Positions 1-11,859 of a stretch of DNA of 64,000 bases are shown here, in pieces; within the stretch, counting starts at the first letter, position 1; every line of letters begins with the position of its first letter. Source of the stretch: Nageia nagi (lineage: Eukaryota; Pinophyta); assembly GCA_050084985.1 (NCBI GenBank), contig JBITNC010000001.1, positions 122,698,001 through 122,762,000 on the forward strand, in the 5' to 3' direction. A model generated the notes under the pieces. The model was given only the letters and a program-made list of their open reading frames with translations. It was not told the DNA's origin and did no database searches. A program made the position numbers and the translations under genes.

Positions 1-2
1 GG

Positions 3-1165
3 TACGTTATCATCGGTGATGTGCTTTACAAAAGGTCATTTAATGGTATTCTTTTAAGGTGCCTTCTTATTGAAGAAATTACGACAGTATTAGAGCATGC
101 CCATGGGGGGCATGTGGGGGGCATTTTAATGGGAGATCAATTTTTGGCAAGCTAATCAAGATGGGTTATTGGTGGCCTACCATGGAGCATGACTATTTTG
201 AGCATGTCAAGAAATGTGAGCAATGTCAAAGGCATGCACATCTTGAGCTTACACCAACTCAGGAATTGAACTATGTTACATCGCCATGGCCTTTCTCTAT
301 GTGGGCTATGGATTTCATGGGTGTTATTAACCCACCATCTAGTGAGGGGCACAAGTTTATCTTAGTTGCTACAGAATATTATACGAAATGGGTTGAGGCT
401 ATCCCTTTAAAAATAGCTATTCAGAAGCATGTGATCAAGTTCATCAAGGAATACATCATTTGTAGGTTTGGCATACCACAAAGGTTGGTTATGGACAATG
501 GGGCTAGCTTCACGGGTAAGGATATCAAAGAATTTTGCCAAAAAATGAGGATTGAGTAGAGATTTTCTTTAGTTTACTACCCTCAGGGTAATGGGCAGGC
601 TGAAGCTACAAATAAGATGATCAAAAGGATATTGGCCAAGAATATCAAGAAGAATGGGAGAGATTGGCATGAGCAATTACCTTACACTTTATGGGCATAT
701 AGGACAAGCGAAAGGACAGCAACAGGTGCTACCCCATACTCTCTTGTGTTTGGAGATGAGGCAGTTATTCCTCTTGAGATTGAGATCCCATCTTTGAGGA
801 TTGCACTCAAGGATGTGATGAAGGAACCATAATATTTGGAGGCAAGATTGAATCAACTTGAAGCACTAGATGAAAAGAGAATCACTGCATTAGAACACCT
901 TAGAGCATATCAGCAGAGGATTAAAAGATCATATGGAAAGAGAGTGGTCCCTAAGGATTTTGAGGTTGAAGATATGGTCTTGCAAGAGAATATTTCCAAT
1001 ACTACAGCCAGAGATGAGCTTAAGGGAAAGTTTGAGCCAAATTGGGTTGGACCATACCTTGTTACAGAAGTATTTGGCAGAGGTGCTTACAGGTTGTCTA
1101 CATTGGATGGGGAGATTCTCAAGAATCCCATCAATGCTAGGCATTTGAAGAAGTATTACATCTAG
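3..1165 (+). pseudogene. Ty3/gypsy integrase and C-terminal domain (broken)
   Basis: Retroelement integrase inserts element cDNA into the genome. The N-terminal HHCC zinc finger is readable: an HGG motif near 100 and CEQC near 215. The core has the first Asp in AMDFMG (about 310) and the second in VMDNGASF (about 490). The third catalytic position is Glu in the GQAEATNKM motif (about 597-617). The C-terminal part (836-1165) ends in the usual NARHLKKYY. Damage seen: a one-base frameshift in the G-rich run near 105-120, a TAG at 557-559 in the core, and a TAA at 830-832. Apart from these three lesions the frame is well preserved, so it is fairly young relative to the chromovirus around it. Confidence 0.9.
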
Positions 1166-1362
1166 GTAGCCTGCGGGTCGATGCGTACGTCTGGGTTGTA
1201 GCAAAGTATACTAAAGGAATGATCATGCGAGCAGACATCATGGAGCCAAATCAGGGAGTCAGTTTGAGGTCAGAAGAGGAGCGCCCACACTCCATATCAA
1301 TGAGAAGTGGATCGCCCGTGGTCCTATCTTTAAGTCAGAAGGAATTAGTTTGAAGATCCTTT

Positions 1363-1560
1363 ATGCCTCTTGGTGGAGTTCCAGCTCCCAGTTTGGTCAG
1401 ATTCATCAGATTATTAGCAATTTATCATATGCCTCTTGGCGTAGAGTTTCAGCTCCCATATATGTTGTGGAGTTCGGTTCTTATGCACATGTAGCATACC
1501 TCTTGGTGCGAAGTTTTAGCTTCCATTGCAGTTGTGTGGAACTTAGCTCTCCCCTGTGTG
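1363..1560 (+). repeat. Diverged ~66-bp tandem repeat, about 3 units
   Basis: Three units start at about 1363, 1429 and 1496. Each begins with ATGCCTCTTGG or a close variant and continues with AGCTCCCA or AGCTTCCA about 20 bp later. The array lies between the pol stop and the 3' LTR. Tat-lineage elements are known to accumulate tandem repeats there. Confidence 0.6.
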
Positions 1561-1610
1561 TGGTCATGTGCGATCATGTGTGGTCATGTGTGGTCATGTG
1601 TGTAGTCATG
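1561..1610 (+). repeat. 10-bp minisatellite (TGGTCATGTG)
   Basis: Four consecutive 10-bp units fill 1561-1600, three of them identical and one with two changes (CGATCATGTG), followed by a degenerate fifth. It is directly downstream of the 66-bp array in the same 3' untranslated region. Confidence 0.8.
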
Positions 1611-2021
1611 ATTATCATGTCTTGTCTTGTGATGTGGTCTTATCGAGTTGTCGTCAGGTCGTCATGTGTGGTTAGGTCATCTGTCAGGTCATCATCTTGT
1701 GTATGTGGGTTGTCAGGTTTGTTGTCATGAGTCATCAGTGTTACGGTAAGGTTATCAGACTATCAGATATATCAGATTATCACCTTCTATGGCATTCATA
1801 TAATAGAAAGAAAACGCAAGGGGCAAGCATGCCCAAGGTAATATCAAAGGAAGTTTTCTCAACCCATCCCTAGTATTAGCGATGTTTGTCACAATTTTAT
1901 GATTAACGTTTATCAATGCTTGTAGAATCTTTCATTATTATGATATTTTGTTTTTACTTTGAATGCAAAATCTCTAATCACCTCATGTTTTCTGTCGATT
2001 TCACATTCAAAGTGGGGCATC

Positions 2022-2816
2022 TGTTAACACATAAAAATGAATTTATGATTTTAAATCAATAAAATTAATGAAAACATGCTTGGTCTAAATATATATCTTG
2101 AATGTTGTGAATTAACCTTGTTTATGTAGATGCATGCTGACCCATGGGTTGTATTATCTATTATCTATATAAATAAGGGATCTAATACTAAGTCCATCAT
2201 CAAGGATACACATGATCCCGCGTATGGTCTTGATAATTGCAATCATATTGTAAGGTGTCTCTTGACACCGCCTATCAAGCTGGATTTTGTATATCCCCTT
2301 CTTGCGAGCATTCTGAAGAATTGAGAGACTTATCTAATAATCATACTGCGATCATCTCGAGATTTTAGTGGGGGTATAGACTCATTGGAGATGGATCATA
2401 GCCTATCAAAGGCCGTCAGCACTCCTCCGTGGACGAATACAGACCGTCGGCATTCCTATCCAGTGCGACGAACACCGCCTGCAGCCTCCTTCTGTGACTT
2501 TTCAGCTTCGTGACTTCAGATGTGGACAACGTTGGATCCCAGGATCTCGTCATCAGCTTCGTTTCGAGCATGCTCCGTGAGGTGGGTATATAACTTCTGT
2601 CTTGATAGGTGGTGTCATACATATATCTGATATATTGTATAGTCTAAGTTTTGCAAATAATTTCGAGTTTATCGTTTGTTAAAATACTTTTTCTACAGTT
2701 GATTGTCTCTTTCATTATTTTGTATAAATTGCTATCCATAGCTCGAATACAAATATATTGAGTTTGTAAATATTTACCTGCTTATTTATTTGCATGCTCA
2801 ATTTTATTTGTAAACA
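2022..2816 (+). repeat. 3' LTR of the Tat-lineage element
   Basis: The start is set by TGTTAACAC directly after the purine-rich AAAGTGGGGCATC (2009-2021), a typical polypurine tract and LTR junction. The end at 2816 is inferred: GTAAACA there is nearly the inverted repeat of the start. Chromovirus LTR sequence also resumes within a few bases, lining up with 11967. The five bases after 2816 (TATCG) resemble TCTGG at the equivalent uninterrupted site (11962-11966) only weakly. The 5' LTR is outside the window, so the end cannot be confirmed here. Confidence 0.62.
2166..2176 (+). promoter_or_regulatory. Candidate LTR TATA box
   Basis: TATATAAATAA lies about 145 bp into the Tat 3' LTR, where a U3 promoter would be expected. 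It is only a sequence match, and AT-rich DNA makes chance matches common. Confidence 0.4.
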
Positions 2817-5800
2817 TATCGATTTATATTAATTAATACAATTGCTTTTAAAACCACGGCCATTCCATTCTACGCAAATTCTGTAACCATTTCTGTCTTT
2901 GTATAAATGTCAGATATTTCCAAGATCTTAGTGTTCTACCACGATTTGCCTACACGGCTATTGGGTCTCGCAACCAAAATATTTATTGAGAAACTATTCC
3001 AACTACTTTTGATGGATACCATAACTCCTTGGATTTGGTCTTCTGCCAATTTTACAATGAGATATAGTTGTCTGATAAATGTTGTTACTTCACAGAAAGA
3101 ATTCAAGCCGTATGTCAATACGATATCTCTACGTCATTAGAAAGCCCCTCTCTGAGTTTGCCTTTAAGTAAACTGTCCCAAGCTTTTGAAATGGATCATT
3201 AGATATCTCTGCAAGTTCATACGGAAGCACACCCTGTTACAAAATTTACAGAGGTTGAATCACTTTTGTTTCAAAAAATCTATAGTACATTCTCCTGAGT
3301 ATCATAACGTATGCCTATCAATACCCACTCACTGCACGAATTGTTTTTGAAAATGGAGGCGTAAGATTAGAAGGCGTAATGAATTGTTGCCGCCATTATT
3401 TTTGCTTAACTCGACCCTTCCTTTGTTATGCCAAGAATGAAGGACCCCTAACGTCAATTATATAATAAAAAATAGGAAATGCAATGGCTTCGAGAAATAT
3501 CCCTTATCGTACCATCATTTCCTTTGTTTCTCTTACGAATATGTGGTTTTGGACCTGCGTATGAATGGGAGTTGCTGTGCAAAATTAGGAAGAATTGCTT
3601 CTGCCTTGCTGTGTTTGGACAACAAGTTTAATGCTTAAATTTTGGAATTTCACCTAATAATTGGTAGAAGTAGGTGTGATATGATAATATGATTTGAAAG
3701 CCTTTGTAATATAATCGAATGTATTAAAATAGTGTTGTTAAGTTAAAGATTTATAACTTAAAAAAAGGAATGAAAATATTAGCAAAATAAAGAAGAAGGA
3801 TATGGATAGGTATGTTATAATATATTTATTTATGTTGTTAATGTTATAATGGAAACAATGGTTGAATATTATTAAATTCATAGTGATTGATCTTATGATA
3901 GGTTAACATTGTTTTTATAAAAAAAGAATAAGGTAGATTCGACCACAATGGTTAGAGAATGGATTAGTTAATTAAAAGTATTATAAAGATAAATGATATA
4001 AAAATAAAAGGGATATATGATAATCTATTTCTTGGTATATTGATTGAATTGACATAGAGAATGGATAAATAGTAAGTATTGTATAATTTAAATATTATAA
4101 GAATTTGTTGTGAAAATAATAAAGTGAGTTTTTGAAAGTATAGTAGAAATATTCCAAAATGGGATAGTGGGAATTAATATAGGAAGTAATAATTTGCTTT
4201 TACCAAGTAAATAGAATAATTCTTGAATAATTTATGAAATGGGAAGAAATAAAATAAAAATGATGTAGTCAAGGAAGTGAGGTTAATTTAAGGGAATTTA
4301 ATTCCTCACAAGGTCAATAATGAAGAATAAGATGTTTAAATGCATTTGTATGCATAATGGTCATAAAGAAATGGGGTTGTCTTGATCCTCCTCCCTCCGA
4401 GGATTCAACCCATACACCAAAGGTCTATGGAGTTGTTTGATGTTCTACACTCGTTGCTCGATGGAGGTCTTCTATGGTGATATGAGTCCATAAGATGATA
4501 TAGTAGCTTTTGTATTACTTTTGTGCTAGCCTTATGATGTATTAATTTCCCTTTGTAATAAGTTTATGAAAGCTTTTTCATTATCTTAGATGTTGACAAA
4601 TGAAGTTTAGGGATGCATTCATCCTTCTTATAATTGATTATTAACTTAGAAATGATCAATAAGGATTGTATTATATTTATCTCTTGTTAGTATAATAAAT
4701 GGTAAATGAAAAGTATGTGATTTTGTGTTTGAAAAATGCTAATGAGTTTCCTTACAAACAAAATTATAATTGTTACATGCTATGATTAATATTTTAATTA
4801 GTAATGAATACATAGATAGAAGTAGGAATTCAATATTTTTTTATGAAAATGGTTAATGGGTATTACAATTAATGAAACATAAATTCATATAGAAGTAGGT
4901 TATTAATCCTAACAAATCCAAAATTATCCCAATAACTTAGAATTAATCCAAAATTTGAAGGTTCAAATGATAATTTGTTATCAATTGGGATATTTTAAGG
5001 ACTCTTGGGATCAAATTGGATACAAATGGAACCCAATGGGACTAAAATTGATCTTTTGGGATCCTTTGAGATGAATGTAATAATGCAAAAAAGTGATGTA
5101 GAATCTTTGCCAAGTAAATCTACCCTACTAAATGATAAACAAAAAGAATATTCCTTATGTGAGGACCACTTAGCATTGCATTATTTTTGAAGCAATAGTG
5201 GCTTGATCGTACCTCACAACTTGCTAATTTAAGTATGCACAAGGACTTTTAAAAAGTAGATTCATATACGTAATACAATGAGATAAATAGAATTATGTGA
5301 CTTCCTAAATAAGCCTCGAATTGAGACTTTTAAGGTACATCTCATAGGAAAATATGAATGGTGTTAAACCCTAAAACTTGTATTATACATGGTGTCTTGT
5401 ACCGTCTTCACTATTTGGGAACATTAGTTAATGGTTAATAGGTTATGGGTGGTTCTTTTTATCAATACTTTTAATAATAAATTAGACTAAACAACCACTT
5501 AGGATATTATTTAACATCCATGGCTCCAATGTTATGGGCACGGGGATACCAAACCACATGGTGGGCCTAGCCAATAGTTATGGGTAGGCTAGTGTCTCAT
5601 ATCCTCCAACAAGTGAGTCAGGTGGGGTTAGCAATAGGAAAAAATACTATTATCAAGTGAGGTTAGTTAGTAGTCATGCCACTTATAGTTAGTAGATAGG
5701 GGTATGATGATTATTCAATAGGTGATGTTGCTTGCTCATATAGAATTTTACCTAGGAAAAACCATTTTCTCTTATGAGATGGAGAGTTATCATCAATTTA

Positions 5801-6154
5801 TGATGCTAGCTTAGTGTAAGTGTGATCTCTCAGGTGGTATTGGCCCTGAGTAGAAAACCACTACATCATAATGAGATAGCCTATTGCATAGGGGACATAG
5901 AATATGAATGGTGAGGTTACCTTTTGAGTTCTTCTCCATAGGGTGAGAAGTGAACACCATAAATGTTTATCAGGGTTGGTTACCTCAAGTTCTTGAGAAA
6001 TCATACCATGTGAGTGTTGAACTAGCTAGCAACATTATCAAACTCATATGGGATCTCTTAGTTCATTCCAAGAATATCGAGTGCTGAAATAAATAAATAA
6101 AAATTAGGTCTAAAATTTAAGGTTCTATTTGATAAGAATAGTAAATGCATTACA
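2817..6154 (+). repeat. Chromovirus LTR copy 1 (5'-truncated by the Tat insertion)
   Basis: The sequence matches LTR copy 2 from about 11967 and LTR copy 3 from about 37073. It lacks roughly the first kilobase, including the promoter, which should lie left of the Tat element. It ends in GCATTACA directly before a primer-binding site at 6156. It keeps a segment at 3884-4260 that copy 2 has lost. No coding gene is recognised. The stretch 2850-3640 has more CpG than its surroundings. Confidence 0.88.
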
Positions 6155-6155
6155 T

Positions 6156-6167
6156 TGGTATCAGAGC
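6156..6167 (+). other. Primer-binding site, initiator-Met tRNA type
   Basis: TGGTATCAGAGC is the standard complement of the 3' end of plant initiator-Met tRNA. It starts two bases after the LTR end at 6154 and marks where minus-strand DNA synthesis would start. The match is perfect over 12 bases. Confidence 0.92.
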
Positions 6168-6179
6168 ATCAAGTTCAAA

Positions 6180-7600
6180 CCCTCAATCCTATGGTCCATG
6201 ACTCTTTTGCCATAAAAGTTTAGGAAGTCCATATGAGTATGCATAAGCTTAATAACAACACCATTTAGTTGAATAAAATTAGTGCACTCTCAAGACATGT
6301 AACTAGAGTTTCAGGCAACCTATGATAAGGTGTTGCAAATAGCCCTCCTATGAATACCAATGCCAGTGCAAACCAAAGAAATGGTAGAGGCTAAAATCCA
6401 AATGTTAAGAGGTGACATGATAGAAGAGGAATAATGAGGAATGCCAATTGAGAAGTTCTTACGAAATAATACTAAGAGTTCTTCTAGCCATTCTTAGAAT
6501 AATAGAGGAGAATAAGCCATCACAAGAATCTAAGAGCATGTGGTAGAGCAGCAAGAATCAATAAACAATCTTCTAAGTTAGAGATTTTATCCTCCAAAAA
6601 AGAATCTAATCTATGCCTTCCATCTCAAGCAAGATTAGATGGACTGAACAACCAAATTTAGGGAAGGAGCAAACAAGAACTTGCATCTGATATGAAGAAA
6701 TCCTAGATACCCAAGTTTAATGGAAAGCATGAAGGTGAGCATGCAAAAGTATGGTTAGAGGAGGCCAAAATATATTTTTCAATGAAAAATCTATCACCAA
6801 AAACCAAACCATGTGGGATACCTATAACTTTCAAGATGTTGTTCTAGAATGGTGGAATGCATATAAGAATGAACATGGTATCCAATACCTAAGTGGTCAA
6901 AATTTACTATAACATTTAAAAAAGATTCTTCCTTAGGTATATTATGATAAAAAGGATAAGAGTACTATACTTTTTACCAAGGGTCCATGAGTGTCCAAAG
7001 TCATCTCCAAAGGTTTGTTAAACTTCTTAGGTACATCCCAAAAAATTAGAATCATGTAAAGGTGCATAGATTCCTTATAGGGTTAGATCCCTAGATTAAA
7101 ACTATAGTAAATGTATTAAATACCAAGATAATTGAAAAAGATTATGATGTTGTAAAAAGGGAAGAAAGTAACTTGTAAATCAAAAAGAACTTTGTAAACT
7201 ATAAACTTCTAGATGAAAAAGATAAGGAAATTCATTAAAAGAATCACAGTGTAAAGCATCAAGCATAATAAACAAGTAACAAGAAAAATAATCATGGTTT
7301 CAAGGATGAAAATCACTCCAAATTTGAGAAAATACCATTTACAAACAAAGGATTTAAGAAGAATAATTTTTCAAAGGAAGAATCAACTATTTCATAAACA
7401 ATAACAAATTCCTAGAAACAAAAACCAAGGTTCTAAGAACCAAGGTCAAGGATTTCCAAAGAAAAGAGGCAATCATAATACACCAAGAGATAAGTTTCCT
7501 AAAAATGGATGCTAGAACTATGGTGGAGCTCATCATGCAAATCAGTGGCTCTTGAAAATAGATCCACCCAGAGAGCATCGAATATTTATAGCCACCAGAG
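6180..7600 (+). pseudogene. Chromovirus gag, copy A (broken)
   Basis: This is the nucleocapsid region between the primer site and protease. Gag-like wording is visible in pieces around 6700-7250, with many stops. The zinc knuckle at about 7505-7560 is ruined: the first Cys survives (TGC at 7508), the second position is Tyr (TAT), His is kept, and the last Cys has become Trp. The matching region of copy B (28824-29690) is similarly decayed. There is no usable start codon or continuous frame. Confidence 0.75.
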
Positions 7601-7970
7601 CAAAAAAACTTAGAGGACAAGCTACACTTCTCTATAACTTAGGTAGAATTTCTAGCATATATTTTAAAGTTTTGATAGATTATGGTGCAATAGAAAGTTT
7701 CATTTCAAATTCTTTAGTTAAATACATGATTAAGACACCAAATTTTTTAACAAAATGGTGGCAAGTTGAGTTTGGATTAGGCTAGAAATACCTTGTTAGA
7801 CAATGTTTTTGGGATATTGAACTAGAATTACATAAGGGATCCATAGTGTGGGATTTATATATGGTTTAACTAGCTTCTTATGATATTATTTTAAGCATGG
7901 ATTGGTTGATGGCCCATAAAGATTTGTTTGAATTTCAGGATATATGGGTAGAATACAATGATGTATTTCA
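7600..7970 (+). pseudogene. Chromovirus aspartic protease, copy A (broken)
   Basis: Retropepsin-like protease that would cut the gag-pol polyprotein. The catalytic D-S/T-G motif appears as DYG in VLIDYGAIESFIS (about 7670-7705). The typical downstream ASYDIIL-MDWLMAHK follows at about 7870-7920. Stops occur at about 7783 and 7867. Copy B at 29690-29990 carries the same DYG change. Confidence 0.82.
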
Positions 7971-8129
7971 AAACTGATACAGGATGTTCAATGATTAAGG
8001 ACCATTTGAACCCTACTTGGACACATCAATGCAAATGAAAAGAAGTATTAGAAAAAAGAAAATGATCTTTGCAGTTAAGGTAAAAGAAGTGGAAGAATAA
8101 GATAAAGATGTAGAAATGTTAAACAAGTA

Positions 8130-9480
8130 TCTAGTCTTGAGAGAATATAAGGATGTATTTTCCAAGGAACTACCAAGTCTATCTCTAAAATGGAATTTGA
8201 CTTCTTAATAGATCTAGTTCCAGGAGTTGAACCTATCTCTAGAACTCCCTATAGAATGAACACTATTGAGATGTAAGAGTTAAAAGTACGGTTACAAGAT
8301 CATTTGGAGAAAGGGTTGATAAACCCTAGTGTATCACCCTAGTGAGATCTTATATTGTTTGTCAAAAATAAGAATGGAAGACTGAGATTATGTATTGACT
8401 ACAAGATGTTGAACAAGGTCACCATCAAGAATATATATCCTTCACCTAAGATTGATGACTTGTTTGACCAACTTAAAGATGCTACTATCTTTTCTAAGAT
8501 AGATTTAAGATTAGGTTACCATCAAATGAGGATAAAATAATCATATACTATAAGATTGCCTTTAAGACTAGATATGGACATTATGAGGTTATGATCTCAT
8601 CATTTGAATTAATGAATTCTCCTCCATTGTTCATGAATCTAATGAACAATATTTACAAGGAATACTTAGACAAATTTGTGCTACTCTTTTTAGTTGATAT
8701 CCTCATATACTTGAGGAATGAAGAGGAGCATAACCATCATTTCATATTAGCCTTAGACATTTTTAGATTAATTTAGCTATATGATAAATTATCTAAGTTT
8801 GATTTTTTATGTTTCTCACATTCAGTAATTAGGTCATATTATTTCTACTAAAAGAATCTCAATTGACCCTAAAAAGGTAGAAGAAATAATGAGTTGGCCT
8901 GTGCTAACAAATGTGACTAAGGTAAAAAGTTCATGGGATTAGCTATGTATTATAGAATATTTTTTAAGGATTTCTTGAAGATAGCAAATCCTATCATCAG
9001 TTTTTAGAAGAAAAATAAAGTGTTTAAGTGAGATGAGAAGTGCAAAAAAGTTTTCACAACTTTGAAAGAAAAGCTTACCTCTACACTCTTTCTCACTATC
9101 CTTGACCCATATGGTGATTTTGAAGTGTGTACAAATGTATCATTAGAGGGTGTGGGTGGAATACTATCCCAAAATGGGAATCCCATAGCATATGAATCCA
9201 GAAAGCTACATGATATTGAGTTAGCAACTATAGTACATGCACTAAAGATGTGGAGGCATTACTTGCTAAGAAAACCTTTCAAATTAAAAATAAATCATCA
9301 GAGTTTGAAATACCTATTCACTCAATAAGACTTGAATGCTAGGCAAAGGTGGTGGATGGAATTCTTTACTTAATATGATTTTGATATTGAGTATATAAAG
9401 TATAAAGAATATAAAGTGGTAGATGCATTAGGTCAAAGAAGACATGTAAATGCTATGACAAGAAGCTAGTTTGGCTTGTC
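8130..9480 (+). pseudogene. Chromovirus reverse transcriptase and RNase H, copy A (broken)
   Basis: RT and RNase H copy element RNA into DNA. RT motifs readable in order are [12 protein letters not shown] (about 8380), [12 protein letters not shown] (about 8490-8525) and the catalytic box, here FLVDILIY instead of FLDDILIYS (about 8690). The second Asp pair is therefore damaged. RNase H follows with GGILSQNGNPIAYESRKL (about 9150-9210) and WRHYLL (about 9255). Stops and frameshifts interrupt it throughout. Copy B (33170-34600) keeps FLDD and is better preserved in RT. Confidence 0.9.
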
Positions 9481-10860
9481 TAATCAAGTAAAAATATTGC
9501 AATGAGAGGATTCGTATTGCAAATCCATTAGGGAAATGATAAAGAAAGTTAATCCTTCATCTCAAGATTTTGATGAAAAAAAGGGAATTTTGTATTTTAG
9601 AGACAGATTAGTAATTTTAGAGAAAGAAGATTTAAAAAAATTGATCTTATAAGAAGCCCATCGTCCTCTATATGCAACACATCCAGGAGGAATAAAGATG
9701 AGATAAGACTTGAAAAAGAATTTCTATTGGGATGGAATGAAGAAGGATATAGTAGAGTTTGTGAAACAATGCTTGGAATATAAGAAAGTGAAAGTGGAAC
9801 ATCAACATCTAGGTGGATATTTGTATCCCCATGATATTTTGACACAATAATGGCAAGTGAATTCAATTGATTTTATAGTTGGTTTACTGAAAACTAGATT
9901 CCATCATGACTTCGTATTGGTTATGGTTGACAAGTTAACTAAGGTTGCATATTTTATACCTGGCAACACCACAAATGATACCCCTATAGTAGCCAATAAT
10001 TTTAAACATGAAATATTTAGATTGCATGGATTTTCTTCAGTGATAATATCAGATAGGGATTCTAAGTTCACTTCCATATTTGGGAAATCATTACATAAGG
10101 CCTTGGTTACAAACTTAAATATAAACTTAGCTTATCATATTGAGATAGATGGGTAGATAAAATGTGTAAATAGAGTTCTTGAGGATATACTTAGAATGTA
10201 TTGCATGGAACAAAATGACAAATGAGAATATTATCTTTATTTGGTTGAGTTTGCATATAATAATGGCTATCATTCATCTTTAAGAATAGATCCTTTTGAG
10301 GCATTATATTGAAGGAGATGCAAAACTCATTTGACTTGGGAAAATTAAGAGGATCAGGTGATGATCCAACCAGAAATGTTATAGCTAATGGAAGAACAAC
10401 AAAAGTCCATTCGATAAAAGTTGAAGGAAGCTGCTAATCAGTAAAAGAGTTATGTCTATCTTAAGAGAACTCTTCAAGAATTTTTTATGGGTGATAAGGT
10501 CTTTTTATGAATTTGACCATGAAAAGTACCATAAAGCAAACTAAATTGGATCTTTAATTTGTTTATCCTTTTAAAATTATGGAAAAGAAGAGTTTAGTAG
10601 CTTACAAACATGCCTTGCCACCAAGTTTATCTAAAATGCATGATATCTTTCATGTTTCCCTATTCCAAAAATATGTTACTAACCTTTCTTATGTTTTGGA
10701 TTTCTCTAACTTGCATATGTTTTACCTTCATGCAATTGAAGTACTCTCTATTAGGATCTTAGCTTTTAGGATTAGAAAGCTAAGAAATAAGAAAATTAAT
10801 GAATGTCAAGTCCAATGGGATAAATAATCTGAATCATCTTCCACATGAGAAGATACAACC
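9480..10860 (+). pseudogene. Chromovirus integrase with chromodomain-like tail, copy A (broken)
   Basis: The core has the first Asp in SIDFIVGL (about 9865) and the second in ISDRDSKFTS (about 10050), with FIPGNTT between them. The third catalytic Glu in the GQTERVN motif has become Lys, next to a stop (DG then TAG, about 10150-10165). Domain wording continues at about 10250-10310 (EFAYNNGYHSSLR). The tail at about 10735-10830 (EVLSIRILAF, RKLRNKKINECQVQW) resembles the chromodomain found at the end of chromoviral integrases, which directs insertion. Many stops are present. Confidence 0.88.
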
Positions 10861-10962
10861 AATATGAAAAGATAATTTTCATATTTTTTGTTTAACTAAG
10901 TATGTGAAACATTTATAAAGTTTGTGTTTCTATGTAAGAACATAAAGGACTATGATCCATTT

Positions 10963-10971
10963 AAGGGGGGG
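10963..10971 (+). other. Polypurine tract, copy A
   Basis: AAGGGGGGG directly precedes the LTR start TGTATATCATG at 10972. It primes plus-strand synthesis in retroelements. The matching site in copy B (36083-36097) is degenerate. Confidence 0.85.
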
Positions 10972-11740
10972 TGTATATCATGAACCACCTCAAGACACTA
11001 TTTGACCTTGAGTACCATCGAGAATTTGGATGGATCATGTTTAAGTAATGCTATGGTGATGATAAATTTGATAAAGGAAAATGTTGGCTTTGAGTTATTT
11101 TGACACAGGTAATAGGTAACCTCAAGATAGAGAAGCGATCCAAAGACTCTAAGGACCAAAGGTGAATTAGTGATGGAAATAAAAGGGTAAGAAGGAGGAA
11201 ATGATTGATGTTGATTCCCTAACATATCCTATGAATATTGTAAATCATGTAGTTGGATGTAGAATAATTACTATGATTGCCAATTTTTTAATGAATTAAT
11301 CGTACCCTGCACAATCATAGGTAAACATGTGTTTCCCTATGTTATCTTTTTCAAATTAGAACCTGAAAAGAGAGGTAAAAAGGAATAATTTCTATAAAAT
11401 TAGAAAAATAATTTTTTTTAAGGTAAAAGTTTAAAATATGTACCCATACTATTGCCACATGGGGCTAATAGTAACGAAAACTATTTGAAAAAGACTAAGG
11501 TTTCTTTGTGGTATAACATGATATTTAATGAGTAGGAAAATAATGGAGTAATGATCCTACTTAGTTTTGTTTTCTTGTATTAGACATGAATAAAAGTTGG
11601 CACTAATTTGTTAGTTAATAAAAAAGGTTCCAAGGTGTTAAATGCCATTATAATCATTCACAATTTTAATCAAACCTACCTCAAAAATTATTAAAAATGT
11701 GAAGAGATATTTATTTGGGCACACTTGAACCTTTCTTGGC

Positions 11741-11750
11741 TATAAATAAA
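11741..11750 (+). promoter_or_regulatory. LTR TATA box, copy 2
   Basis: TATAAATAAA is preceded by TTGGC, about 770 bp into the LTR. The same motif with the same flank is at 36918-36927 in LTR copy 3, so it is conserved between copies and is the likely U3 promoter of this family. Confidence 0.65.
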
Positions 11751-11859
11751 GAGGTGGAATCTTAAGCAAAACACCTATCTATTATTATGTCATTTTTTAT
11801 TTTCTCAAACTTGGATGTAGAATTACATAAAGAATAGAAGCCTCTCCCTCTTTCAATCG

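Larger units (their letters stand above)
1..2816 (+). mobile_element. Tat-lineage Ty3/gypsy retrotransposon, 3' portion
   Basis: This is the 3' end of a Ty3/gypsy element that continues past the left window edge. In order it holds integrase and its C-terminal tail (3-1165), an 850-bp non-coding region with short tandem repeats, and an LTR from 2022. The integrase tail wording and the repeat-rich region between pol and the 3' LTR fit the Tat (non-chromovirus) lineage; this lineage call is from recall. Sequence after about 2817 matches the interior of the chromovirus LTR seen again at 11967, so this element probably inserted into that LTR. If so, the rest of that LTR and this element's 5' half lie to the left. 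Confidence 0.82.

Noticed and set aside
152-352. Minus-strand open frame over the Tat integrase
   Set aside because: It is the antisense shadow of clearly coding plus-strand integrase.
1350-1730. 126-codon plus-strand open frame downstream of Tat pol
   Set aside because: It runs through the 66-bp and 10-bp tandem repeats, is Ser/Val/Cys-rich low complexity, and has no family motif. It is a by-product of the repeats.
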